A stretch of 5,618 bases of DNA from Nodosilinea sp. BSH.14 (lineage in GTDB: Bacteria > Cyanobacteriota > Cyanobacteriia > Phormidesmidales > Phormidesmidaceae). The notes beneath the pieces are model-generated. The model was not told the origin of the DNA, made no database searches, and was given only the letters and a program-made list of their open reading frames with translations. Positions 1-5,618 of this stretch are shown piece by piece (the first letter of the stretch is position 1; each line of letters opens with the position of its first letter). The stretch is from positions 1 to 5,618 of the forward strand of contig JALQST010000228.1 in assembly GCA_023264315.1 (NCBI GenBank), read 5' to 3'. Both the position numbers and the translations under genes were made by a program.

Positions 1-1268
1 ATCAGGTCAGAGAGGTACATGCTGAGGGGATCGTCCACCTTGTCGCCCGCTTTGAAGGCGGTGGTGGGGGCGGTGGGGCACACCAGCACATCCACCTGGG
101 CAAAGGCGTTTTCAAAGTCTTGCTTAATCAGGGTACGTACCTTTTGGGCCTTGAGATAGTAGGCGTCGTAGTAGCCCGCCGATAGGGCGTAGGTGCCAAT
201 CATAATCCGCCGCTTCACCTCGTCTCCAAAGCCCTCGGCGCGGGTTTTGGTGTACATGGTCATCAGGCTGTCGTTGTCCTTGCGGGCACCGTATTTCACA
301 CCGTCGTAGCGGGCCAGGTTCGAGGAGGCCTCCGAGGGGGCAATGATATAGTAGGTGGGCAGACCGTAGGGGAACTGCGGGCAGGAGATTTCCTGGATTT
401 CGGCCCCTAGGTCTTTGAGTTGCTGAATGGCCTTTTCCGTGGCGGCTCTCACGGCGGGGTCGATGCCCTCGGCGGCAAAGGTTTCGGTGATGATGCCGAT
501 TTTGCGGCCCTTCAGGTCGGTTTTGAGGAACTGGGTGTAGTCGGACATGGGCACATCCAAACTGGTGGAATCGCGCCGATCATGGCCCGCAATCGACCCC
601 AGCAGCAGGGCGGCATCCTCCACGGTGGTGGTCAGCGGCCCAATTTGATCGAGCGACGACGCATAGGCCACCAGCCCAAACCGAGATACGAGGCCATAGG
701 TCGGCTTTAGGCCTACCACGCCGCAAAAGGACGCAGGCTGACGAATGGAACCGCCCGTATCCGAGCCTAGGGCCACGGCACATTCCCCCGCTGCCACCGC
801 CGCTGCCGATCCGCCAGAGGATCCACCGGGCACCCGCTCCACATCCCAGGGGTTGCCTGTGAGCTGGTAGGCGGAATTTTCGGTGGAGCTGCCCATGGCA
901 AACTCGTCCAGGTTCGTCTTGCCCAGGGCCACCATGCCCGCGTCTTTGAGCTTCTGGGTAACGGTGGATTCGTAGGGGGGCACAAAATTTTCTAGCACCT
1001 TGGAGGCGCAGGTGGTGCGGATGCCCTCGGTGCAAAGGTTGTCCTTGAGGGCGATGGGAATTCCGGCTAGGGGGCCAATCTCCTCCCCAGCGGCAATTTT
1101 TGCGTCTACCTGGGCAGCTTGGGCCAGAGCTGCATCGGCAGTCACCGTCAGATAGCTGTGCAGCTTGGGTTCCAGAGCCGCCATCCGGTCGAGGTAGCCC
1201 TGGGCAATCTCCACCGCAGAGCGCTCTTTGCTGACCAACTGTTGATGCAGTTCGCGGATGACAGACAT
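1..1268 (-). CDS. gatA: Aspartyl/glutamyl-tRNA(Asn/Gln) amidotransferase subunit A, 3' end outside window
   Basis: Amidase subunit of the cytoplasmic GatCAB complex. GatA releases ammonia from glutamine, and GatB uses it to convert Glu-tRNA(Gln) (or Asp-tRNA(Asn)) to the amidated form, which replaces a direct glutaminyl-tRNA synthetase. The frame starts MSVIRELHQQLV and runs open for 422 codons to the window edge, ending at the conserved DPLSMYLSDL stretch; full-length family members have about 485 residues. The amidase signature is intact: Lys75 in GIPIALKDNL, cis-Ser150 in PGGSSGGSAAA and nucleophile Ser174 in GSDTGGSIRQPA. The 75- and 24-residue spacings match the Lys-Ser-Ser triad of the family. 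The ATG at 1268-1266 is preferred because GAGGA lies 5 nt upstream and the product begins as family members do; in-frame GTG codons further upstream (for example at 1289-1287) lack such a site. It follows the sigma gene on the same strand but probably has its own promoter. The identification is secure. gatB and gatC are not in the window. Confidence 0.97.
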   Translation of the reverse strand, partial: MSVIRELHQQLVSKERSAVEIAQGYLDRMAALEPKLHSYLTVTADAALAQAAQVDAKIAAGEEIGPLAGIPIALKDNLCTEGIRTTCASKVLENFVPPYESTVTQKLKDAGMVALGKTNLDEFAMGSSTENSAYQLTGNPWDVERVPGGSSGGSAAAVAAGECAVALGSDTGGSIRQPASFCGVVGLKPTYGLVSRFGLVAYASSLDQIGPLTTTVEDAALLLGSIAGHDRRDSTSLDVPMSDYTQFLKTDLKGRKIGIITETFAAEGIDPAVRAATEKAIQQLKDLGAEIQEISCPQFPYGLPTYYIIAPSEASSNLARYDGVKYGARKDNDSLMTMYTKTRAEGFGDEVKRRIMIGTYALSAGYYDAYYLKAQKVRTLIKQDFENAFAQVDVLVCPTAPTTAFKAGDKVDDPLSMYLSDL

Positions 1269-1273
1269 GGAAT

Positions 1274-1278
1274 TCCTC
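1274..1278 (-). promoter_or_regulatory. Shine-Dalgarno sequence of gatA
   Basis: On the minus strand GAGGA sits 5 nt before the ATG at 1268. It is the only good anti-16S match near the gene start and decides between this ATG and the in-frame GTG/TTG codons upstream. Confidence 0.6.
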
Positions 1279-1304
1279 GGATTTGCCACAAACACCAAAG
1301 TACC

Positions 1305-1310
1305 AGTATA
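1305..1310 (-). promoter_or_regulatory. Candidate -10 box for gatA
   Basis: The minus strand reads TATACT, five of six matches to the consensus TATAAT. A start about 7 nt downstream, near 1298, would leave a leader of roughly 30 nt before the gatA ATG. The hexamer 17 nt upstream (AGGAGA) is not a -35 box. A TTGAGC lies only 11 nt upstream and would instead pair at 17-nt spacing with GGTACT (1299-1304). Two overlapping weak promoters, or one without a -35 element, are therefore possible. Inferred from sequence only. Confidence 0.35.
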
Positions 1311-1344
1311 GGTGGGTTCTGGCTCAATCTCCTGGGAATTGGCG

Positions 1345-1367
1345 CGGGGCTAGGTCTCCTAGCCCCG
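1345..1367 (-). terminator. Perfect hairpin between sigma gene and gatA, probable terminator
   Basis: CGGGGCTAGG (1345-1354) and CCTAGCCCCG (1358-1367) form a perfect 10-bp, GC-rich stem with a 3-nt loop. It begins about 25 nt after the sigma-factor stop codon and lies upstream of the candidate gatA -10 box, where a terminator for the sigma transcript would be expected. The minus strand after the stem has no T-run, so it is not a canonical intrinsic terminator. It could also protect the 3' end from nucleases or act as an attenuator. Confidence 0.45.
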
Positions 1368-1392
1368 ACCAGGAGACTTCGGGCGGCGGGGG

Positions 1393-2349
1393 CTAACTGG
1401 CCAGGTATTCGCGGATATCGGACTGGCGCTTGCGCAGCTTGGTCAGGGCTTCCCGCTCAATTTGGCGCACCCGCTCCCGGCTGATGGAGAGGAGATCGCC
1501 AATTTTGGCCAGGGTCATGGTTTGGCCATCGGCCAGCCCAAAGCGCAGGGACAGCACTTCCCGCTGTTGGGGGGTCAGATCGCCCATCAGCCGCTCTAGG
1601 TCTTGGCGCAGGGAGGTTTGGGCGGCAAATTCCTCCGGGGAGGGGCCGTCATCCTCTAGGAGTTCCACCAGTTCGGTGTCTTGGTTATCGCCCACCTTCA
1701 GGTCGAGGGAGAGGGGCTGGCGGGCCTTCTCTAGATATTCCCGCACCTGCTTGGTGGTGAGGTCGCACTCGGTGGCCAGCTCGGCCACGGTGGCGGCACG
1801 GCCATGCTTTTGGGCCAGTTGGCGCTGGGCTTTCTTCAGCTGATTGAGCTTTTCTGTGATGTGAATGGGCAGGCGAATGGTGCGGCTCTTTTCGGCAATG
1901 GCGCGGGTGATGGCTTGGCGGATCCACCAGTAGGCGTAGGTGGAAAAGCGGTAGCCCTTGGTGGGGTCAAACTTTTCAACCCCGCGCTGCATTCCAATCG
2001 TGCCTTCCTGGATCAGGTCCAGCAGGTCAACATTGCGCTTAATGTACTTTTTGGCCACCGAGACCACAAGCCGCAAATTGGCCTCCACCATCTTGCGCTT
2101 GGCCATCTCCCCCTCGTGGACGATGCGCTTCAGTTCCGTGGGGGAAATCGAGGCTGCCGCCGCCCAAGCCTCCAGGCTGAGGGCTTGCCCAGTGGCCTCC
2201 TCCAGGTCGCGCTTCTGGGCTTCCAGCAGCGACAATCGCTGCACCTTTTTTCCCAGCACAATCTCTTCCTCGTGGGTTAGGAGGGGAACGCGACCAATTT
2301 CCTTCAGGTAGGTGCGCACCAGGTCGGTGGAATGCTGCGACGTTTTCAT
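1393..2349 (-). CDS. Group 2 (RpoD-like, non-essential type) sigma-70 factor
   Basis: Sigma subunit that directs core RNA polymerase to promoters. Length is 318 residues. Region 1.2 is at about 7-40 (STDLVRTYLKEIGRVPLLTH). Region 2 spans about 83-155: NLRLVVSVAKKY, the core-binding DLLDLIQEGTIG, and the melting and -10 recognition stretch FSTYAYWWIRQAITRA. Region 3 is at about 160-235, with the 3.2 finger near DTELVELLEDDG. Region 4 is at about 250-312, with the -35 helix-turn-helix TLAKIGDLLSISRERVRQIE. There is no region 1.1 and the protein is shorter than cyanobacterial SigA (about 390 residues or more). Region 3/4 wording also differs from SigA, so this is a group 2 factor of the SigB/SigC/SigD/SigE set. 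I cannot fix which paralogue; SigB or SigD types seem closest from memory. Such factors usually respond to light, redox, nutrient or heat stress. The start is the first possible one, because an in-frame TGA lies two codons upstream (2355-2353). The Shine-Dalgarno is weak (GAG only). Confidence 0.95.
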   Translation of the reverse strand: MKTSQHSTDLVRTYLKEIGRVPLLTHEEEIVLGKKVQRLSLLEAQKRDLEEATGQALSLEAWAAAASISPTELKRIVHEGEMAKRKMVEANLRLVVSVAKKYIKRNVDLLDLIQEGTIGMQRGVEKFDPTKGYRFSTYAYWWIRQAITRAIAEKSRTIRLPIHITEKLNQLKKAQRQLAQKHGRAATVAELATECDLTTKQVREYLEKARQPLSLDLKVGDNQDTELVELLEDDGPSPEEFAAQTSLRQDLERLMGDLTPQQREVLSLRFGLADGQTMTLAKIGDLLSISRERVRQIEREALTKLRKRQSDIREYLAS

Positions 2350-2480
2350 AGCTCAGGCAAACTAAACAGTAGGTGAGGCGTACAAGGGAACCAGGGACCA
2401 AAGCTTCAACGGGAGTAGAACGTACGCCTAGGGCAAGGCCGCGCTCTGGGAAGCACTTAGGGAACACTCAGGACAGGATG
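2350..2480 (-). promoter_or_regulatory. Leader between the small ORF and the sigma gene
   Basis: This 131-bp stretch has no open frame of its own that I can support. It must hold the sigma gene's translation signal and possibly its promoter. I see no convincing -35/-10 pair; the best on the minus strand is TTGAAG followed at 18-nt spacing by TTGTAC, which is poor. The short distance leaves open that the small upstream gene and the sigma gene share a transcript. Confidence 0.3.
2376..2429. repeat. Inverted repeat in the sigma-gene leader
   Basis: AGGCGTAC (2376-2383) and its exact reverse complement GTACGCCT (2422-2429) are separated by 38 bp; the second arm also contains the palindrome CGTACG. 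Within the spacer is a near-direct repeat, GGGAACCA then GGGACCA (2386-2400). The arms are real in the sequence. Function, either as a pair of protein-binding half-sites or as a stem in the leader RNA, is inference. Confidence 0.45.
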
Positions 2481-2624
2481 TTAACGACGGGGCTCATCCA
2501 CGGGGATGGGGATGGGCACCTCTTGGGAACGGGGTTCAGCGTTGGCTTCAGCCTCGGAATTGCCCACCAGATAGCCAATGCCTGCGGCCACCAGGGCCAC
2601 CTCAATGAGCGTTGCAATATCCAT
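2481..2624 (-). CDS. Small hypothetical single-pass membrane protein (47 aa)
   Basis: The frame begins MDIATLIEVALVAAGIGYLV and ends with VDEPRR and TAA. Residues about 4-21 form one hydrophobic helix interrupted by Glu8, long enough to cross a membrane. The rest (about 22-47) is polar and acidic (GNSEAEANAE), with a proline-alternating PIPIPV stretch near the C terminus. No cysteines or enzymatic motifs are present. Support for coding: AAGG lies 5 nt before the ATG, the hydrophobic-then-acidic layout is coherent, GC at third codon positions is high like the neighbouring genes, and AT-rich, promoter-like DNA lies immediately upstream. No other in-frame start is apparent nearby upstream. I do not recognise the family, and it does not match the small photosystem or cytochrome b6f subunits I know. 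It lies 131 bp before the sigma gene on the same strand, so co-transcription is possible. A role linked to that sigma factor would be speculation. Confidence 0.6.
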   Translation of the reverse strand: MDIATLIEVALVAAGIGYLVGNSEAEANAEPRSQEVPIPIPVDEPRR

Positions 2625-2727
2625 AGCAGCCTTGATGTCGTATCTCTTATGTAAACAACTGTAACATTTATGAAAGGAAGCGGGAATAGTTATTCTTACT
2701 CAATTGACGTTTTTACAATCGCCTAAG

Positions 2728-2780
2728 TTCTTTGCAAGATAAAGTGTCCAGCCCCGAAAGACTGCATTCTTTGCAACATA
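2728..2780. repeat. Pair of 14-bp direct repeats in the AT-rich interval
   Basis: TTCTTTGCAAGATA (2728-2741) recurs as TTCTTTGCAACATA (2767-2780), 13 of 14 identical, with starts 39 bp apart (just under four helical turns). The location, upstream of the small ORF, suits tandem binding sites for a regulator. No known cyanobacterial regulator motif was recognised in it. Confidence 0.5.
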
Positions 2781-2802
2781 TTTTTCCGGGCAAACCCAAA
2801 AA

Positions 2803-2816
2803 GAATCTTAAGCTTC
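2803..2816. repeat. Imperfect 14-bp palindrome
   Basis: GAATCTTAAGCTTC pairs with its own reverse complement at 12 of 14 positions, centred on CTTAAG. It sits beside the direct repeats in the AT-rich region and could be an operator-like site. That role is inference only. Confidence 0.3.
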
Positions 2817-2870
2817 CATAGAAATATTAACGATTGTTGCGATTTTGCCCCGGAAATCGGCTAAGGGAGT

Positions 2871-2882
2871 GAGCAGCTGCTC
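2871..2882. repeat. Perfect 12-bp palindrome
   Basis: GAGCAGCTGCTC is its own reverse complement. It lies at the border between the GC-rich and AT-rich halves of the interval downstream of sbcC. Confidence 0.4.
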
Positions 2883-2889
2883 TCATGCC

Positions 2890-2931
2890 CTTGGGGATAG
2901 GGCCATGGGCGATGACATACCCGTCCCCAAG
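2890..2931 (-). terminator. Imperfect hairpin downstream of sbcC, possible terminator
   Basis: CTTGGGGA (2890-2897) and TCCCCAAG (2924-2931) are exact complements. After a small internal loop, GGG (2900-2902) can pair with CCC (2920-2922). It is 76 nt past the sbcC stop and has no T-run on the minus strand, so a terminator role is only plausible. Confidence 0.25.
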
Positions 2932-3006
2932 CCCATCGTCGCTGTTCCCGCCGCCGTTGTCGTCTACCCTGGGAAAGATTGGCCCCTGATCGAGGTGCAG
3001 CGGGTC

Positions 3007-5618
3007 TTACACCGAGAGCGTCAGATGGGATCCTTGGGCCGTTTTGGTAATGTCGAGGCGGGTGGAAAAGGCGTCGCGCAGGTGGGGGATGTGGGTGACG
3101 GCAAGGATACAGGCAAAATCGGAGGCAAGGGCGTTGATGGCGGCGATGAGTTGATCACACCCCTGCTGATCTTGGCTACCGAAGCCCTCGTCGATGATGA
3201 GCATTTGGAGAGCCAACCCCGACCGCTGGGCCAGGATGCGGGCCAGGGCCAGTCGTAGGGCAAAGTTAATCCGAAAGGCTTCGCCGCCGGAATAGGTTTC
3301 GTAGGGGCGGGTGCCCTGGGCATCGGCGATCAGAATATCTAAGGTTTCAATGCGTTTATCGTGTCGCCCTTTGCTGACCCGCTGGGTGACAAAGCGCAGG
3401 TGGAGTTGGTGGTGGCTGAGCCGTCCAAGGAGATGATTGGCCTCGGCCTCCAGTTGGGGCAATAGGTTTTCAATCATCAGCGCCTGAATGCCCTTGCGGC
3501 CAAAGGCGAGGGCCAATTCCTGGTGGATGCGTTGACGCTGCTGGGCCAGGGCCAAGTCCCGGCGCTGCTGCTGAAGTTGCTCCCTGAGCGTAACGTGGTG
3601 GTGCTGCATCTGGGCCAGGGCACCCACCTGGGCCAAGAGGTGATCCCGGCGCTGTTGCTGGGCGGCGAGGTGCTGGGTGAGGTGGTTGTGAGCTTCGAGG
3701 TCGTGGGCGGGCAGGGTGGTCTGCAATGCCTCGATCTGGCAGGTGAGGGTCTCTAGGGTCTGGCGCTGGTGGTGCTGCTGCTGGTGCAGATCGGCACAGC
3801 GCTGTTCCACTAGGGGCCAACGCTGGCGGGCCTGTTCCAAATCCCGCTGCCGACTGCGCCACTGTTGGGCCTCGCCCAGGGCCAACCGCACCGCTTGGTA
3901 GCGGTCAAGGTCAGCCTGGAGGGGCTGCAATTGAGTCTGAAGATCCTGCTTTTCCTGGGCTAACGGCCCGGTTTCTAGAGTGGCCTGCTGACGTTTCACC
4001 TCCGCTAGGGCCTGTTCGAGGTGGCCTTGCTGTTCCCGCAGTCGGCGCTGGCGCTGCTGGGCATGGGTGAGGTCGTGCTGTTTGAGATCAGCCCAGCGCA
4101 GGCGATTCACCTGGCTTCGGGCGAGGGCATGGTCTCGCTCGTCATAGGCCAGTTGGTGCAGGGTGTGATCAACCTGGTGCAGTTCGGTCTGGAGGTCGGG
4201 GGCAAAGGATCGGTCTTGGAGGGTGCGCTGAAGCTGCTCACACACCTGTTCCAGTTCCCGCAGGCGTTGCTGGGTGGAGATTTGCGAGGTGCGCTGGGCC
4301 TCAATCTGGCCCTGGCGGTGGATCACCGGGCCGTAGAGGGCGAGTTCTGCCTCTACCGCTCGATATTCCTGCCGCAAGACCTGAATTTCGCGCTCCGAGG
4401 CGGCCAACTGTTCGCGAATCACCCAAATTTGATCCTGCAAGTCCTGCTGCTGACGGCGGTGGCGATCCGTCACCAAGGCCCGGTGGGGGTGATCGAGGGG
4501 GCGATCGCACAGCGGACACAGGGCCTCGGGCTGGCCCAGCATCCCCAGCTTTTGGGCAATTTCCGCCATTTGGCTTTCGCAGTCCCGCTGCTTGGTCTGG
4601 AGGGTGGCCACAAAGCTGCGCCGCTCCAGCCCCTTATCCCGCACCTGATCTTGGTAGACCTGCCGTCGTTCTAGGTAGCTCAGGGTTTGCTCCACGGCCT
4701 GGGCCGAAGCCTCTAGGGGCGGGTGATCGTCCTGCTGCTGCTGTAACTGGGCGAGGGCGGTCTGGGCTTCCTCCAGGCGAGTTTGTAGCTGGGTCTCCTG
4801 GCGCTGAAGCTGGGCCTGGATCTGCTGTTGCCGCTGCCGCAATGGCCCCACCTGAAGCTGCAAGGCATCCAAATGCTTGAGCCGCGCCTTCGCCATTACC
4901 AACTGATCGCAGGCTGCCTTCACATTGTCGGTTTGGTCTAGGGTTTGGGCCAGATCTTGACGCTGGGCCAACACCGCCTCCAACTGAATGTGGAGTTTCT
5001 GCTGATCGACCTGGAGCGCCTGGGCCTGAGTTTGGTAATCCGCCGTGAGGGCGTCTAGCCGCCGCTGCCAAGCTTGGGCCTCCTGAAGCCGCCGCCCGAG
5101 GGCCTGGGCCTCCGCCTCCAAAGCCTCCAGATCTGCCACCCCGGCCCGAATCGTTGCTTCCTCGGCCATCTGGCGCTGGTGGTGCTGGCGTTCGGCCTCC
5201 GCTAGGGCCAGGGCGGCCTGGGTTTGTTGCTGCAAGGTGAGGACGTGCTGCTGCTGCTGTTCGTAGAAGCGCCGCTGTTCCTGTTGGTCTCGGTGAGCCT
5301 GGGCAACGGACTGAAGGTGTTGAAGTTGGGTCTGGGTTTCGGCGAGGTCGTGATCCAGCGCCTGAAGATCGGCCTCAAGCTGGGGCTGGGACTGTAAAGT
5401 GGCTTCATAATCGGCCAGGGTGGCCGTGAGCCCCGTGAGTTGCTGGGTTCGCAGATCGACTTCGGCCTTGGCTTGGCGGGCCTGATCCCGTGCCCGTTCC
5501 ACCAACTGATCGTACTGATCGAGCTTGAGCAACCGGGCTAGCACCGCCTTGCGCTCGCTGGGACGCTTCAGCATAAACTCATCGGCTCCGCCCTGGCGCA
5601 GATAGGCGCTGTTAATAA
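3007..5618 (-). CDS. sbcC: Exonuclease subunit SbcC (Rad50-like ATPase), 5' end outside window
   Basis: Large subunit of the SbcCD complex, which processes DNA hairpins and blocked double-strand ends; SbcD, the Mre11-like nuclease, is not in the window. The frame is open from the window edge: 14 residues (INSAYLRQGGADEF, the Q-loop region) precede the first in-window Met at 5574, so the true start with Walker A lies beyond 5618, probably about 130 residues upstream. Counting from that Met, residues about 20-350 and 365-690 are two very Gln-rich coiled-coil arms. Cys353-Pro-Leu-Cys356 between them is the zinc hook that joins two SbcC molecules. The C-terminal ATPase half has the signature YSGGE (761-765), Walker B LQMLIIDE (Asp795, Glu796), D-loop GFGSQD and H-loop His828 in VTHIPHLRDAF. 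It ends at a normal family position, about 27 residues after the His. No frameshift or missing motif is seen. Confusion with a general SMC protein is excluded by the CxxC hook. Confidence 0.96.
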   Translation of the reverse strand, partial: INSAYLRQGGADEFMLKRPSERKAVLARLLKLDQYDQLVERARDQARQAKAEVDLRTQQLTGLTATLADYEATLQSQPQLEADLQALDHDLAETQTQLQHLQSVAQAHRDQQEQRRFYEQQQQHVLTLQQQTQAALALAEAERQHHQRQMAEEATIRAGVADLEALEAEAQALGRRLQEAQAWQRRLDALTADYQTQAQALQVDQQKLHIQLEAVLAQRQDLAQTLDQTDNVKAACDQLVMAKARLKHLDALQLQVGPLRQRQQQIQAQLQRQETQLQTRLEEAQTALAQLQQQQDDHPPLEASAQAVEQTLSYLERRQVYQDQVRDKGLERRSFVATLQTKQRDCESQMAEIAQKLGMLGQPEALCPLCDRPLDHPHRALVTDRHRRQQQDLQDQIWVIREQLAASEREIQVLRQEYRAVEAELALYGPVIHRQGQIEAQRTSQISTQQRLRELEQVCEQLQRTLQDRSFAPDLQTELHQVDHTLHQLAYDERDHALARSQVNRLRWADLKQHDLTHAQQRQRRLREQQGHLEQALAEVKRQQATLETGPLAQEKQDLQTQLQPLQADLDRYQAVRLALGEAQQWRSRQRDLEQARQRWPLVEQRCADLHQQQHHQRQTLETLTCQIEALQTTLPAHDLEAHNHLTQHLAAQQQRRDHLLAQVGALAQMQHHHVTLREQLQQQRRDLALAQQRQRIHQELALAFGRKGIQALMIENLLPQLEAEANHLLGRLSHHQLHLRFVTQRVSKGRHDKRIETLDILIADAQGTRPYETYSGGEAFRINFALRLALARILAQRSGLALQMLIIDEGFGSQDQQGCDQLIAAINALASDFACILAVTHIPHLRDAFSTRLDITKTAQGSHLTLSV
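4501..4508. repeat. HIP1 palindrome (GCGATCGC)
   Basis: One copy of the highly iterated palindrome typical of many cyanobacterial genomes. It lies inside sbcC and encodes Cys356-Asp-Arg, the second zinc-hook cysteine and the residues after it. It is the only exact copy I found in the window. Confidence 0.8.

Larger units (their letters stand above)
2625..3006 (-). other. Intergenic interval with AT-rich promoter-like half and GC-rich structured half
   Basis: These 382 bp carry no gene I can support. About 2640-2840 is clearly richer in A and T than the coding DNA and probably contains the promoter of the small ORF, though no -35/-10 pair stands out. About 2845-3006 is GC-rich and holds a 12-bp palindrome and a hairpin downstream of the sbcC stop. 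The sbcC frame stays open for 59 codons past its TAA, to another TAA at 2829-2827. SbcC homologues end about where the first stop is, so this is probably chance. Confidence 0.5.

Noticed and set aside
580..1035. Minus-strand 151-codon frame
   Set aside because: It is another frame of gatA on the same strand; the gatA frame carries the catalytic triad.
1290..1304. LexA-like site (GGTAC followed by TTTGGTGTT) upstream of gatA
   Set aside because: The first half fits the cyanobacterial LexA pattern, but the second half has two mismatches in its key bases, and gatA is not an expected SOS gene.
2373..2654. Plus-strand 93-codon frame across the sigma leader and small ORF
   Set aside because: It is opposite the small membrane-peptide frame, has no ribosome site and gives a product without coherent features. 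The minus-strand frame is better supported.
2651..2664. NtcA-like GTA-N8-TAA sequence
   Set aside because: The second half-site lacks the required TAC, and no -10 box sits at the usual distance on the plus strand.
2704..2709. Plus-strand TTGACG as a -35 box
   Set aside because: The hexamer 17 nt downstream is GTTCTT, a poor -10, and no plus-strand gene follows.
2845..3258. Plus-strand 137-codon frame starting in the intergenic interval
   Set aside because: More than half is antisense to the conserved sbcC C terminus. It has no clear Shine-Dalgarno and the product is low-complexity Gly/Val/Asp without a recognisable domain.
4021..4674. Plus-strand 217-codon open frame antisense to sbcC
   Set aside because: It lies wholly within sbcC, whose ATPase and zinc-hook motifs are unambiguous. 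Long antisense frames are expected opposite GC-rich coding DNA with few stop-complement codons.

Overview
The window looks like chromosomal DNA from a cyanobacterium with GC-rich coding regions, possibly a filamentous Leptolyngbya/Nodosilinea-like lineage, though the genus is a guess. Three things support this: a group 2 sigma-70 factor of the kind cyanobacteria carry in several copies, one HIP1 palindrome (GCGATCGC, 4501-4508), and a GatA subunit of the indirect Gln-tRNA pathway that cyanobacteria use. All genes I can support lie on the minus strand, so transcription runs from high to low coordinates.

Layout, in the direction of transcription: (1) 5618-3007, most of sbcC, the large ATPase subunit of the SbcCD (Rad50-Mre11-like) nuclease. 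Its N-terminal Walker A part is outside the window, but the coiled coil, zinc hook and C-terminal ATPase half are present. (2) 3006-2625, a 382-bp non-coding interval with a GC-rich half next to sbcC and an AT-rich, promoter-like half next to the following gene. It contains several short repeats and palindromes. (3) 2624-2481, a 47-codon open frame encoding a probable single-pass membrane peptide with a good Shine-Dalgarno-like sequence. (4) 2480-2350, a leader with an 8-bp dyad. (5) 2349-1393, the 318-residue group 2 sigma factor. (6) 1392-1269, a spacer with a perfect 10-bp hairpin that probably ends the sigma transcript, then a candidate gatA promoter and Shine-Dalgarno. (7) 1268-1, gatA, encoding the amidase subunit of Asp/Glu-tRNA amidotransferase. 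Its last roughly 60 residues are outside the window.

The three large genes belong to unrelated housekeeping or regulatory processes: DNA end processing, transcription initiation and tRNA-dependent amidation. Nothing indicates a single pathway. No mobile element, CRISPR array, tRNA or rRNA was seen. The least explained parts are the small membrane-peptide ORF just upstream of the sigma gene and the structured 382-bp interval before it. I found no clear evidence for a new biological system.
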